Below are positions 18,101 through 26,040 of a DNA stretch of 64,000 nucleotides, in pieces. The notes under the pieces are model-generated. The model saw only the letters and a program-made list of their open reading frames with translations. It was not told the DNA's origin and made no database searches. Position numbers and translations under genes: made by a program. The stretch spans positions 992,001 through 1,056,000 of the forward strand of contig JAHBYP010000002.1 of the NCBI GenBank assembly GCA_019635875.1, read 5' to 3'. The stretch is from Alphaproteobacteria bacterium. Lineage in GTDB: Bacteria; Pseudomonadota; Alphaproteobacteria; Reyranellales; Reyranellaceae. Each line of letters begins with the position of its first letter. The stretch's first letter is position 1.

Positions 18101-19898
18101 GCGTCCCGGTTTCGACGAGGTCGCGAATGCGACCGAGATCGCGCGACCAGGCGGGCGAATGCATCGCCTCGGCATCGAGATCCGGCGCCGCGAGGGCGTG
18201 GCGCGCCATGGCGAGAAGTCCGCTTACATCGCCCAGCGTCGTCGGCGGCGGCTGCTGCATCGAGGCAGCGATCGCGCCGGCCTGCGACCCGACGGCCGCG
18301 AGTCGATCGGCGGCGGCGCGGGCGAGATCGCCGATGCGCTCGTAGTCCATCGGCAGCAGCGGCTCGCACCGCGTCTCCCGCCAGGGATGCCGGCTCGGCA
18401 GGCCGATACCCGCGATGAGCCGGCAGAGCGATGCCAGCGCCTCGCGGCGTTCGCCGGCGTCGGCCTGGGTCCAGGCCTCGCAGCCGGGCAGCCGCGGCCG
18501 CGGACTGGCGGCAAGCGGCGCCTGCGGGCGAAGCAGGCGGCCATAGATCTCGTGCGCCGACCAGCCGCTCGCCCCGACCGGTTCGTTGGCGGCGCGCGCA
18601 TGCGCGTTCAGCGTGGTGCGCAGGCCGGACAGGCCGCGGATCAGGTCGTCGTCCTGGGTGTTCTTCGGCGCGCCCAGCTCCAGGGTCGCGCGCAGCTCGT
18701 CGATGATCGCCCGCTTGCTCGCCTTGTTGCTGTGCAGCTCCAGGCACAGCGCGCCCAGACCCGCCTGATCCATGCGGCGTTTCACGACCTCCAGCGCCGC
18801 CCGCTTCTCGGCGACGAAGAGGACGCTGCGTCCGTCGGCGACCAGCGCGGTGAGGATGTTGATGATCGTCTGGCTCTTGCCGGTTCCCGGCGGGCCCTGG
18901 ATGACGAGGTCGACGCCCCGGCGCGCCGCTTCGATGGCGACGGTCTGGCTGCTGTCGGCGTCGACGACGTGGAACGTCGTGGCCGGGGCGATGACGTCGT
19001 CGATCGGCGTGTCGTCGCTCGGCAGGTCGACCGACGCCTCGGTGGTGAGCGGCCGGCCGAGCAGCAGGGACGCCACCTTCTCGTGCCGGTCGATGCGTCG
19101 ATCGTCGGGCCAGTTCGCCGGATCGAGATCGCGGTACATGAGGAACTTCGCGAAGGAGAACACGCCCAGCACGATCGCGTCGGGCCGCACCTCCCAGCCC
19201 GGCATGCCCGAGACGGCCTCGGCGACCCGCCGGAACCAGGCGGCGACATCCAGATCCTCGGCCTCGTCGGCGTCCGGCAGGTCGAGCGCAAACTCGGATT
19301 TCAGCTTCGCCACGAGCGAGAGGTTGATGCCCGGGTCGGTCTCGTCCCACCGGGCGGTGAACCGCGAACGGGCCGAGCGGCGCTGCAGCGTCACCGGCAC
19401 GAGCAGCAGCGGCGCGAAGCGATCCTCCATCGCACCCGCCGCTTCGCGCCACTTGAGCTGGCCGAGCGCCAGATAGAGGATGTTGACGCCCTGCTCCTCG
19501 AGCAGGGTCAGCGCCTCGTCGCGCAGGTCCAGAAGCCGCTTCTCGAGCGCCTTGGCATCGAGGGTCGTCTGCAGGTTCTCGTCGGTGAAGGCGCTCTCGT
19601 CCGGCTCGGCGCGGGGCGCCGGCTGGGTCTCGGTGGCGTCCGAGGCGTCGCCGTCGGCAGGTTCGGCAGCGTCCGGGCGCGCCGCGCTGGCTTTGGCCGG
19701 CGCGAGGGGGTCGGCGACGAAGACCAGGTCACGCTTCTCCTTGACCAGCAGCCGATAGATGTCGGCGCTGCGCTCGTCGCGCATGCGCACCAGCCGGGCC
19801 CTGGGGTCGGCGGGAATCGAAAGCAGGCGATTTCGGGTCGACAGGTCGAGCAGATCGCGCCTCGCCGCGTCGAGACGGGCTGCGATGCTGGACTCCAT
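15126..19898 (-). CDS. Large DUF4011-helicase-Vsr-like nuclease-DUF3320 protein (Hhe-type antiphage candidate)
   Basis: A 1590-residue SF1 helicase-nuclease. N-terminus: DUF4011-like opening (Leu-Asp-Leu-Ser-Thr-Arg-Asn-Arg-Leu-Leu). Helicase: Walker A Gly-Pro-Pro-Gly-Thr-Gly-Lys-Ser near 335-342, a long helical insert, Walker B Asp-Glu-Ala-Ser-Gln near 960, motif III Gly-Asp-Ser-Arg-Gln-Leu-Pro-Pro, motif V Val-Gln-Gly-Asp-Glu-Arg and motif VI Ile-Ser-Arg-Ala-Arg-Arg. A Vsr/MTES_1575-type nuclease spans about 1255-1345 (Ile-Glu-Cys-Asp-Gly-Ala-Ser-Tyr-His; Arg-Ile-Trp-Ser-Thr-Asp-Trp-Phe), followed by DUF3320 near 1400-1460. This order matches the single-gene Hhe defence family as I remember it. 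All helicase motifs look intact. ATG 19898 sits just after a GGGAGAGG run; 27 upstream codons are rejected. Confidence 0.85.
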   Translation of the reverse strand: MESSIAARLDAARRDLLDLSTRNRLLSIPADPRARLVRMRDERSADIYRLLVKEKRDLVFVADPLAPAKASAARPDAAEPADGDASDATETQPAPRAEPDESAFTDENLQTTLDAKALEKRLLDLRDEALTLLEEQGVNILYLALGQLKWREAAGAMEDRFAPLLLVPVTLQRRSARSRFTARWDETDPGINLSLVAKLKSEFALDLPDADEAEDLDVAAWFRRVAEAVSGMPGWEVRPDAIVLGVFSFAKFLMYRDLDPANWPDDRRIDRHEKVASLLLGRPLTTEASVDLPSDDTPIDDVIAPATTFHVVDADSSQTVAIEAARRGVDLVIQGPPGTGKSQTIINILTALVADGRSVLFVAEKRAALEVVKRRMDQAGLGALCLELHSNKASKRAIIDELRATLELGAPKNTQDDDLIRGLSGLRTTLNAHARAANEPVGASGWSAHEIYGRLLRPQAPLAASPRPRLPGCEAWTQADAGERREALASLCRLIAGIGLPSRHPWRETRCEPLLPMDYERIGDLARAAADRLAAVGSQAGAIAASMQQPPPTTLGDVSGLLAMARHALAAPDLDAEAMHSPAWSRDLGRIRDLVETGTRHAEAQAGLADRVVEAAWSVDLSAARVSIASHGASWLRFLNGGYRQSMRLVRSVLKVDAPSSLGDRLRLIDDISSARRDLNTLRDSDALGREALAARWRREHTDWSVARAWLGWVEAGRSLSLPDELRMIAARLVGKSQLGTDTERLASDLADLLERLRALMGEVGFDAPAGLGSEDPDRWSIEDLGARLAGWGDRPKRINEWVGYRREAGRANDLSLEEFVAALWDGRLESTHALDAFESTYCEALCRQAWVARPELASFDGDRHHDVVARFAMADRSRIALARRQVAAAHHARVPRTETAFGGLRHVRYEIAKKRGHMPLRKLTALAGSALQAIKPVFMMSPLSIAQFLEPGRIDFDVVIFDEASQVTPVDSLGALARARQFVVVGDSRQLPPTRFFQRVGQNDVDDFDDETAPLANIESILELCKASGVAERMLRWHYRSRHHSLIAVSNREFYDSRLFIVPSPWTSESGLGLAFHHLPEAVYDRGGTRSNAIEAKVVAQAVIQHARNNPGLTLGVAAFSQPQRQAIVDQLELARKANTDVETFFNDHPHEPFFVKNLENVQGDERDVIFLSVGYGRDASGYFAGSIPTLNTDGGDRRLNVLISRARRRCEVFSSVTDEDFDPERIRTAGMAALRVFLRFARTGDFGVASVGERPPDSPFEEAVMGALAARGYQVRAQVGVAGFFIDLAVVDPQRPGRYVLGIECDGASYHSARSARDRDRLRQTVLEDHGWHLHRIWSTDWFRDPARQIERAVAAIEAARRELADMGEEEGEAEPTTQDLLAAATLPREATPVEAPAGKVSTPYRESTLAAPGTFGAILDADPADLRKAVVSVVEQEGPIHEDDVVTRLRTSWGAKRSGPRIQAAVTTAIKGALRAGQVSGEGRFLLPVQWTPACRDRSGVSLASLRKAESIPPMEVDHAIIALVRANHGLLDEEVPRAVARTLGITLTSSVRALVDQRTRELIRAGRLVVRDEMIVATDRNAAAAN

Positions 19899-19994
19899 TC
19901 CCTCTCCCCCGAAACGATGACCGACGGCCGTGGTGCGACCGCTCTTCCGATGACAGCCCGTCAAGCGCGGTTGGCGCAAGAGCCCGGGGACTGC

Positions 19995-20882
19995 CTATAC
20001 CGGCCGCTCGCCCTTCACCGTGACCCGGTTGCCGCTGCGCGTGTGCGGCCAGTAGTCCCACATCGCGCGGTGCTGGACGCAGCGATTGTCCCAGAAGGCG
20101 ATGGAGTTGGCGCGCCAGCGGAAGCGGCACTGGAACAGCGGATTCTCCATGTGCTCGTAGAGATAGCGCAGGATGCCGTCGCCCTCGTCGCGCGGCACGC
20201 CGACCAGACCGCGGGTGAAGCCGCGGTTGACGTACAGCGCCTTCCTGCCGGTGACGGGATGGGTGCGGATCACCGGGTGCTCGGCGCGCGGGTAGCTCTC
20301 CTTGTCGGCGACGCCGTAGTTCCTGTAGAGACCGCGATAGACCTGCTCGCCGTCGTGGATCGCGGTCATGCCCTCCAGGTACCTCTTCATGCGGTCCGAG
20401 AGCGCCTCGTAGGCGGCGTACATGCTGGCGAACAGCGTGTCACCGCCCTTGGGCGGGCAGGTCCTGATGTAGAGGATGCTGCCCATCGGCGGCTCGACGT
20501 CGCACGAGACATCGGTGTGCCAGCCCTCGCCGTTGGCGCGCGGGCTGTCCTTGTCGGCGTGGATGATCATCAGCTCGGGCTTGCCCGGCTCGTGCGGCGC
20601 GGCCGGATGCACGTGCAGGTCGCCCCACAGGCGGCCGAAGGCGAGGTGCTGATCGGGCGTGATGGTCTGGTCGCGGAAGAAGATCACGCAGTTCTCGGCC
20701 AGCGCGCGGTGCAGCTCGTCGATCGTCTGGTTGGATAGCGGCCGGCTGAGGTCGACGCCGGCGATCTCCGCGCCGATGATCGGCGTCAGCTTGTCGACGG
20801 TGATGCTTTCGTAAGGCCGCTCGTCGTCCGTGACGTGCTTGTAGCGGGGGCCGGCATTGCCGCGCATCTGCGTGCTTTGCAT
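19995..20882 (-). CDS. TauD/TfdA-family Fe(II)/2-oxoglutarate dioxygenase
   Basis: A 295-residue cytoplasmic dioxygenase that couples 2-oxoglutarate decarboxylation to substrate hydroxylation. The iron triad is His122-x-Asp124 (Trp-His-Thr-Asp-Val-Ser) and the distal His in Gln-His-Arg-Ala-Met-Trp-Asp-Tyr-Trp-Pro; the 2-oxoglutarate Arg is in Gly-Asn-Arg-Val-Thr-Val. The C-terminal Tyr-Trp-Pro-x-x-Arg-x-Gly pattern is typical of taurine/alkylsulfatase-type members, but no sulfur genes are near. ATG 20882 follows GGAGGAG at good spacing; a longer upstream reading is rejected. Divergent from the acyl-CoA ligase. A second, distinct TauD lies at 43011-43892. Confidence 0.92.
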   Translation of the reverse strand: MQSTQMRGNAGPRYKHVTDDERPYESITVDKLTPIIGAEIAGVDLSRPLSNQTIDELHRALAENCVIFFRDQTITPDQHLAFGRLWGDLHVHPAAPHEPGKPELMIIHADKDSPRANGEGWHTDVSCDVEPPMGSILYIRTCPPKGGDTLFASMYAAYEALSDRMKRYLEGMTAIHDGEQVYRGLYRNYGVADKESYPRAEHPVIRTHPVTGRKALYVNRGFTRGLVGVPRDEGDGILRYLYEHMENPLFQCRFRWRANSIAFWDNRCVQHRAMWDYWPHTRSGNRVTVKGERPV

Positions 20883-20953
20883 GGGAAACTCCTCCGTGGC
20901 GAGCAGCCTAGGCCCCGGCCGTCCGCCTGCCAACCCGTCGCGGCTCGCGCGTC

Positions 20954-20981
20954 TTGACCGGCTATGGCCTTGTCGCTACCT
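20954..20981 (+). promoter_or_regulatory. Possible sigma-70 promoter of the acyl-CoA ligase/Liv cluster
   Basis: TTGACC (20954-20959), a 16-base spacer and CTACCT (20976-20981) lie about 60 bases upstream of the ligase ATG, in the divergent gap with the TauD gene. The -35 is good, the -10 is poor. Confidence 0.35.
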
Positions 20982-21042
20982 AGCCCCGTCCCGTGGCAAC
21001 GGTCGCCCAAGAGGCCGGCTGCGGGCTGGGAGGGGTTGAGGG

Positions 21043-22992
21043 ATGCCGCAGGCCGCCGCCGGCAGCGACGACACGTTTCCCAAATTGCTGGCCCGCAACG
21101 CCCGCGAGCGCGGCGGGCTTCCCGCCTATCGCGAGAAGGAATACGGCATCTGGCAGAGCCACAGCTGGGCGGACAGCAACGCCCAGGCGCGCGACTTCGC
21201 CGCCGGCCTGGCGGCGCTGGGCTTCGGGCGCGGCGACAAGCTGGTGATCGTCGGCGACAATCGCCCGCGGCTCTACTGGGCGATCTGCGCGGCACAGATG
21301 CTGGGCGGCATCCCGGTGCCGGTCTACCAGGACTCGGTGGCCGCCGAGATGGCCTATGTCGTCGACAATGCGGAAGCCCATTTCGCACTGGGCGAGGACC
21401 AGGAGCAGATCGACAAGCTGCTGGAGATCCGCGCCACCGTGCCGGCGCTGAAGACCATCATCTACGACGACCCGCGCGGCCTGCGCGAGTACACCGACCT
21501 GGTCTCCTACGCCGACACCCAGGCCAAAGGCCGCGCGCTGCAGCTGGAGAAGCCGGGCTTCCTCGACGCGGAGATCGCCCAGGGCAAGGGCTCCGATCCG
21601 TCGATCATGCTCTACACCTCGGGCACCACCGGGCGGCCCAAGGGCGTGGTGCTGACCTACGACAACCTGCGTATCACGGCGCAGAACGCGGCCGAGTTCG
21701 ACGGCCTGGTCGAAGGCGACGAGCTCCTGAGCTACCTGCCGATGGCCTGGGTCGGCGACCACATCTTCAGCTATGCCCAGGGCCTCGCGGTCGGGCTGAC
21801 AGTGAATTGCCCCGAATCGGCGGCCACCGTGATGACCGACCTGCGCGAGATCGGCCCGACCTATTATTTCGCGCCGCCGCGCATCCTCGAGAACCTGATC
21901 ACCACCGTGATGATCCGCATGGAGGATGCCGGGCGGGCCAAACGCGCGATCTTCCGCTATGTCATGGATCTGTCGCGGCGCGTCGGCGGCGCGCTGCTCG
22001 ACGGCAAGCCGGTGGGCATCGGCGAGCGGATCCTCTATCGCCTGGGCGAGCTGCTGGTGATCGGGCCACTGAAGAACACGCTGGGCCTGTCGCGCGTGCG
22101 CGTGGCCTACACGGCGGGCGAGGCGGTGGGGCCCGACATCTTCAACTTCTACCGCTCGCTCGGCATCAACATGAAGCAGCTCTACGGCCAGACCGAGGCC
22201 AGCGTCTTCGTGACCATGCACCCCAACGGCGACGTGCGGCTGGAGACCGTCGGCAAGCCGGCACCGCAGGTCGAGATCAAGGTCAACGATGCCGGCGAGA
22301 TCCTGTTCCGCAGCCCCGGCGTGTTCCTCGAGTACTTCAAGAACCCGGCGGCGACGGCAGAGACCAAGACGGCCGACGGCTGGGTGCATTCCGGCGATGC
22401 CGGCTACCTCGACGAGGCCGGTCACCTGCGCATCATCGATCGCGCCAAGGATGTCGGGAAGCTGGCGGACGGCACGCTGTTCGCGCCCAAGTTCATCGAG
22501 AACAAGCTGAAGTTCTTCCCGCACATCAACGAGGCGGTCGCCTTCGGCGACAACCGCGCCTTCGTCTCGGCCTTCATCAACATCGACCTGGTGGCGGTCG
22601 GCAACTGGGCCGAGAAGCAGGACATCGCCTATGCCAGCTACCAGGAGCTCGCCAGCCATCCCAAGGTGCACGGGCTGATCGCCGGGCAGGTGGCGCAGGT
22701 CAACCGCGACCTCGCCGCCGATCCGAAGATGGCCGGCGCGCAGATCAGGCGCTTCCTGGTGCTGCCCAAGTTGCTCGACGCCGACGACGGCGAGCTCACC
22801 CGCACGCGCAAGGTGCGCCGCGGCTTCATCGCCGAGCGCTACGGCCAGCTGGTCAAGGCGCTCTACGACGGCTCGCAGGCCACCCATATCCGCACCGAGG
22901 TGACCTTCGAGGACGGCCGCAAGGGCGTAGTCGAGGGCGACGTGGCGATCCTCGACGTGCCCGCCGCCACACCACTCCGCAAGGCGGGCTGA
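21043..22992 (+). CDS. Long-chain-type acyl-CoA ligase (AMP-forming), first gene of a Liv-type importer cluster
   Basis: A 649-residue ANL-superfamily ligase making acyl-CoA from a carboxylic acid, ATP and CoA through an acyl-AMP. The P-loop Tyr-Thr-Ser-Gly-Thr-Thr-Gly-Arg-Pro-Lys-Gly is at about 191-201, Tyr-Gly-Gln-Thr-Glu and His-Ser-Gly-Asp-Ala-Gly-Tyr follow, and Ile-Asp-Arg-Ala-Lys-Asp marks the hinge. The Asp-Asn-Arg-Pro-x-Trp N-terminal region is like FACS-type enzymes found beside Liv transporters. The LivG-like ATPase starts six bases after its stop, so they form an operon; the enzyme probably traps an imported aromatic or aliphatic acid as its CoA ester. Substrate is inference. Confidence 0.92.
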   Translation: MPQAAAGSDDTFPKLLARNARERGGLPAYREKEYGIWQSHSWADSNAQARDFAAGLAALGFGRGDKLVIVGDNRPRLYWAICAAQMLGGIPVPVYQDSVAAEMAYVVDNAEAHFALGEDQEQIDKLLEIRATVPALKTIIYDDPRGLREYTDLVSYADTQAKGRALQLEKPGFLDAEIAQGKGSDPSIMLYTSGTTGRPKGVVLTYDNLRITAQNAAEFDGLVEGDELLSYLPMAWVGDHIFSYAQGLAVGLTVNCPESAATVMTDLREIGPTYYFAPPRILENLITTVMIRMEDAGRAKRAIFRYVMDLSRRVGGALLDGKPVGIGERILYRLGELLVIGPLKNTLGLSRVRVAYTAGEAVGPDIFNFYRSLGINMKQLYGQTEASVFVTMHPNGDVRLETVGKPAPQVEIKVNDAGEILFRSPGVFLEYFKNPAATAETKTADGWVHSGDAGYLDEAGHLRIIDRAKDVGKLADGTLFAPKFIENKLKFFPHINEAVAFGDNRAFVSAFINIDLVAVGNWAEKQDIAYASYQELASHPKVHGLIAGQVAQVNRDLAADPKMAGAQIRRFLVLPKLLDADDGELTRTRKVRRGFIAERYGQLVKALYDGSQATHIRTEVTFEDGRKGVVEGDVAILDVPAATPLRKAG

Positions 22993-22997
22993 GCTTC

Positions 22998-23783
22998 ATG
23001 CGCACGCGTCAGTTCAGCGAAACCCTGCTCTCGGTCGACAACATCTCGTTGAGCTTCGGCGGCGTGCGCGCGCTCTCCGACATCAGCTTCGACATCCGCA
23101 AAGGCGAAGTGCGCGCCATCATCGGCCCCAACGGTGCCGGCAAGTCCTCGATGCTGAACTGCATCAACGGCTTCTATCACCCGCAGCAGGGCAGCATCAC
23201 CTACAAAGGCGTGCGCCGAAAGCAGATGCGTCCGCACGAGGCGGCCGAGCAGGGTATCGCGCGGACCTTCCAGAACATCGCGCTGTTCAAGGGCATGTCG
23301 ACGCTCGACAACATCATGACCGGGCGGAACCTGAAGATGCGCAGCGGCATCCTCGCCCAGGCGCTGCACTGGGGCCCGGCGCAGCGCGAGGAGATCGCGC
23401 ACCGCGAGTACGTCGAGCGGGTGATCGACTTCCTCGAGATCCAGCACGTGCGCAAGGTCCCGGTCGGCCAGCTGCCCTACGGCCTGCAGAAGCGCGTCGA
23501 GCTCGGCCGTGCGCTGGCCGCCGAGCCCGAGCTGCTGCTGCTCGACGAGCCGATGGCCGGCATGAACATCGAGGAGAAGCAGGACATGTGCCGCTTCGTG
23601 CTCGAGGTCAACGAGGAGTTCGGCACCACCATCTGCCTGATCGAGCACGACATGGGCGTGGTGATGGACATCTCCGACCGTGTCGTCGTGCTCGACTATG
23701 GCCGCAAGATCGGCGACGGCACGCCCGACGAGGTCAAGGCCAACCCCGACGTCATCGCCGCCTATCTCGGCACGGCGCACTAG
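22998..23783 (+). CDS. ABC transporter ATP-binding protein, LivG type
   Basis: A 261-residue ATPase of the branched-chain amino acid (HAAT) importer class. Walker A is Gly-Pro-Asn-Gly-Ala-Gly-Lys-Ser at 43-50; the signature region is the LivG-like Val-Gly-Gln-Leu-Pro-Tyr-Gly-Leu-Gln-Lys-Arg rather than LSGGQ; Walker B Leu-Leu-Leu-Leu-Asp-Glu-Pro and the switch His in Ile-Glu-His-Asp-Met follow. ATG 22998 follows the ligase stop by five bases; a frame reading in from far upstream is an accident of GC content. It pairs with the LivF-like ATPase at 27524 to energise the LivH/LivM permeases. Confidence 0.93.
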   Translation: MRTRQFSETLLSVDNISLSFGGVRALSDISFDIRKGEVRAIIGPNGAGKSSMLNCINGFYHPQQGSITYKGVRRKQMRPHEAAEQGIARTFQNIALFKGMSTLDNIMTGRNLKMRSGILAQALHWGPAQREEIAHREYVERVIDFLEIQHVRKVPVGQLPYGLQKRVELGRALAAEPELLLLDEPMAGMNIEEKQDMCRFVLEVNEEFGTTICLIEHDMGVVMDISDRVVVLDYGRKIGDGTPDEVKANPDVIAAYLGTAH

Positions 23784-23814
23784 GAGGACGGAAGCGATGT
23801 CATCTCACGTCCTC

Positions 23815-23913
23815 TGTCATCCTGAGCGCAGCGAAGGATCTCGCGGTGTTGCGCCTTGCACGACGCAGTGTCCGTTCGCACCACCGCAAGGTCCTTCGCT
23901 GCGCTCAGGACGA
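23815..23913. repeat. Palindromic repeat, family C copy 4, inside the Liv operon
   Basis: TGTCATCCTGAGCGCAGCGA with inverted arm ending at 23913 and a longer centre than other copies. It lies between the LivG- and LivH-like genes and could form a strong mRNA hairpin at that junction. Confidence 0.8.
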
Positions 23914-23930
23914 CGGCTGGGAGGCTGACG

Positions 23931-24854
23931 ATGGCATTCTTCCTCGAGGTGCTGATCGGCGGCCTGCTGGTGGGCGTACTCTATTCGCTCGTCGCGCTGG
24001 GCTTCGTGCTGATCTTCAAGGCCTCGGGCGTCTTCAACTTCGCCCAGGGCGCCATGGTGCTGACCGCGGCGCTGGCACTGGTGCGCTCGCTCGAGGTCTT
24101 CCAGAAGCAGGGCCTGCCGCTGTGGCTGGCGGTGGTCTGCGCCTTCGTCTTCGCCGCCGCGGTGATGGCGCTGGTCGCCTGGGGCGTCGAGCGGCTGGTG
24201 CTGCGCAAACTGGTGAACCAGGAGGGCATCATCCTGTTCATGGCGACGCTCGGCGTGACCTTCTTCATCGACGGGTTGGCGCAGACCGTGTTCGGCTCCG
24301 ACGTCTATCCCCTCAATCTCGGCGTGCCGAAGGAATCGATCTTCATCCTCGAATCGGTCTTCGATGGCGGCATCCTGGTCAACGAGCTCGACATCTTTGC
24401 CGGCATCGTCGCCGGCCTGCTGGTCGCCGGCCTGGCGCTGTTCTTCCAGCGCACCCGGGTGGGCCGTGCGCTGCGCGCGGTGGCCGACGACCACGCCGCG
24501 GCGCAGTCGGTGGGCATTCCGCTCAACCACATCTGGCTGATCGTCTGGCTGGTCGCCGGCCTGGTGGCGCTGGTCGCGGGCGCAGTGTGGGGCACCAAGC
24601 TCGGCGTGCAGTTCTCGCTCTCGCTGCTGGCGCTGAAGGCGCTGCCGGTGCTGATCCTCGGCGGCTTCACCTCGGTGCCCGGCGCGATCATCGGCGGCCT
24701 CGTCATCGGCGCCGGCGAGAAGCTTGCCGAGGTCTATATCGGCCCGGCGCTGGGCGGCGGCATCGAGATCTGGTTCGCCTTCGTGCTCGCCCTGGTGTTC
24801 CTGCTGTTCCGGCCGCAGGGCCTGTTCGGCGAACGCATCATCGAACGCGTCTAG
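23931..24854 (+). CDS. ABC transporter permease, LivH type
   Basis: A 307-residue inner-membrane permease with about eight hydrophobic segments. The N-terminal Leu-Ile-Gly-Gly-Leu-Leu-Val-Gly-Val-Leu-Tyr-Ser-Leu-Val-Ala, Phe-Asn-Phe-Ala-Gln-Gly-Ala-Met and C-terminal Gly-Gly-Phe-Thr-Ser-Val-Pro-Gly-Ala coupling loop are hallmarks of LivH. ATG 23931 has GGGAGG seven bases upstream; 25 earlier in-frame codons run through the repeat and are rejected. It works with LivM (24868) as a heterodimer. Confidence 0.93.
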   Translation: MAFFLEVLIGGLLVGVLYSLVALGFVLIFKASGVFNFAQGAMVLTAALALVRSLEVFQKQGLPLWLAVVCAFVFAAAVMALVAWGVERLVLRKLVNQEGIILFMATLGVTFFIDGLAQTVFGSDVYPLNLGVPKESIFILESVFDGGILVNELDIFAGIVAGLLVAGLALFFQRTRVGRALRAVADDHAAAQSVGIPLNHIWLIVWLVAGLVALVAGAVWGTKLGVQFSLSLLALKALPVLILGGFTSVPGAIIGGLVIGAGEKLAEVYIGPALGGGIEIWFAFVLALVFLLFRPQGLFGERIIERV

Positions 24855-24867
24855 CGGGAGTGGCAGC

Positions 24868-25977
24868 GTGATCTACCGCGAGGCCGGTCAGTACAAGGTC
24901 AGCTACGCGGCCGACCAGGCCGTGTTCCCGATCGCCCAGGATCGCTGGGTGATCACCACTCTGGTCGTGGTGGCCTTCGCCGTCGGCCTGGTCACCTATG
25001 TCGACCCGAGCTACATCCTGCACACGCTGGGTTGGGAGTATCTGTACAAGGCGATCCTGATACCAACCCTGATCCTCGCCATCGCCGCGATCGGCCTGAA
25101 CATCCTCACCGGCTATTGCGGACAGGTCTCGCTCGGCTCCGGCGCCTTCATGGCGATCGGCGCCTACGCCGCCTACAATTTCTCGATCCGGCTCGACTTC
25201 CTCAGCCCCTATGTGGCGATCGTGCTGGGCGGCTTCGTCTCGGCGGCGGTCGGCATCGTCTTCGGCGTGCCCAGCCTGCGCATCAAGGGTTTCTACCTCG
25301 CCTGCGCGACGCTCGCCGCCCAGTTCTTCTTCGACTGGGCATTCGCGCGCGTGAAGTGGTTCACCAACTACACGCCCTCGGGCTCGGTCAACGCCCCGCC
25401 GCTCGAGCTGTTCGGCTTCGACCTGTCGAGCCCGCACGCCAAGTACCTCACCACGCTGGTCTTCGTCGTCGTCCTGGCGGTGATCGCCAAGAACCTGGTG
25501 CGCGGCCATCTCGGCAGGCAATGGATGGCGATCCGCGACATGGACATCGCCGCCGAGATCATCGGCATCCGGCCGATGTATGCCAAGCTCAGCGCCTTTG
25601 CGGTCTCCTCGTTCTTCCTCGGCATCGCCGGCGGCCTCTACGCGTTCCTGAACCTCGGTTCCTGGGAGCCGCTGGCCTTCGACATCAATCGCAGCTTCTC
25701 GCTGTTGTTCATGATCATCATCGGCGGGCTGGGCTCGATCATGGGCGGCTTTTTCGGTGCCGCGTTCATCTTCATCCTGCCCTTCGTGCTCAACCAGGTG
25801 CTGCCGCCGCTGGGCGCCCTGGTCGGCTGGACGATCAATACCGGGACCGTCGAGCACATCGCCTTCATGATCTTCGGCGCGCTGATCGTGATCGTTTTGC
25901 AGTACGAGCCGCACGGGCTGGCCCGGCTGTGGTCGATCGCCAAGGAGAAGCTGCGCCTGTGGCCGTTTCCGCATTGA
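24868..25977 (+). CDS. ABC transporter permease, LivM type
   Basis: A 369-residue permease. LivM hallmarks include Gly-Leu-Asn-Ile-Leu-Thr-Gly-Tyr-Cys-Gly-Gln-Val-Ser-Leu-Gly and Ile-Gly-Gly-Leu-Gly-Ser-Ile-Met-Gly near the coupling loop. The start is GTG at 24868, supported by GGGAG seven bases upstream and a 13-base gap after the LivH stop; the frame is open earlier inside LivH but that is overlap by chance. About ten membrane segments are expected. Probable partner of LivH in one importer. Confidence 0.92.
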   Translation: MIYREAGQYKVSYAADQAVFPIAQDRWVITTLVVVAFAVGLVTYVDPSYILHTLGWEYLYKAILIPTLILAIAAIGLNILTGYCGQVSLGSGAFMAIGAYAAYNFSIRLDFLSPYVAIVLGGFVSAAVGIVFGVPSLRIKGFYLACATLAAQFFFDWAFARVKWFTNYTPSGSVNAPPLELFGFDLSSPHAKYLTTLVFVVVLAVIAKNLVRGHLGRQWMAIRDMDIAAEIIGIRPMYAKLSAFAVSSFFLGIAGGLYAFLNLGSWEPLAFDINRSFSLLFMIIIGGLGSIMGGFFGAAFIFILPFVLNQVLPPLGALVGWTINTGTVEHIAFMIFGALIVIVLQYEPHGLARLWSIAKEKLRLWPFPH

Positions 25978-26040
25978 GTCAGTAAAGTGTCGTCAACCGC
26001 GGGCCGCCGAGGTCCCGCGATACCAACAAGGAGGAACATG

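Noticed and set aside
15303-20738. Very long plus-strand open frame opposite the helicase-nuclease and TauD genes
   Set aside because: It spans two well-supported genes and an intergenic gap on the other strand, has no domain-like sequence and is explained by GC-rich third positions.
23680-23928. Open frame through the family C repeat between livG and livH
   Set aside because: It reads the repeat and the end of livG in another frame; no protein features.
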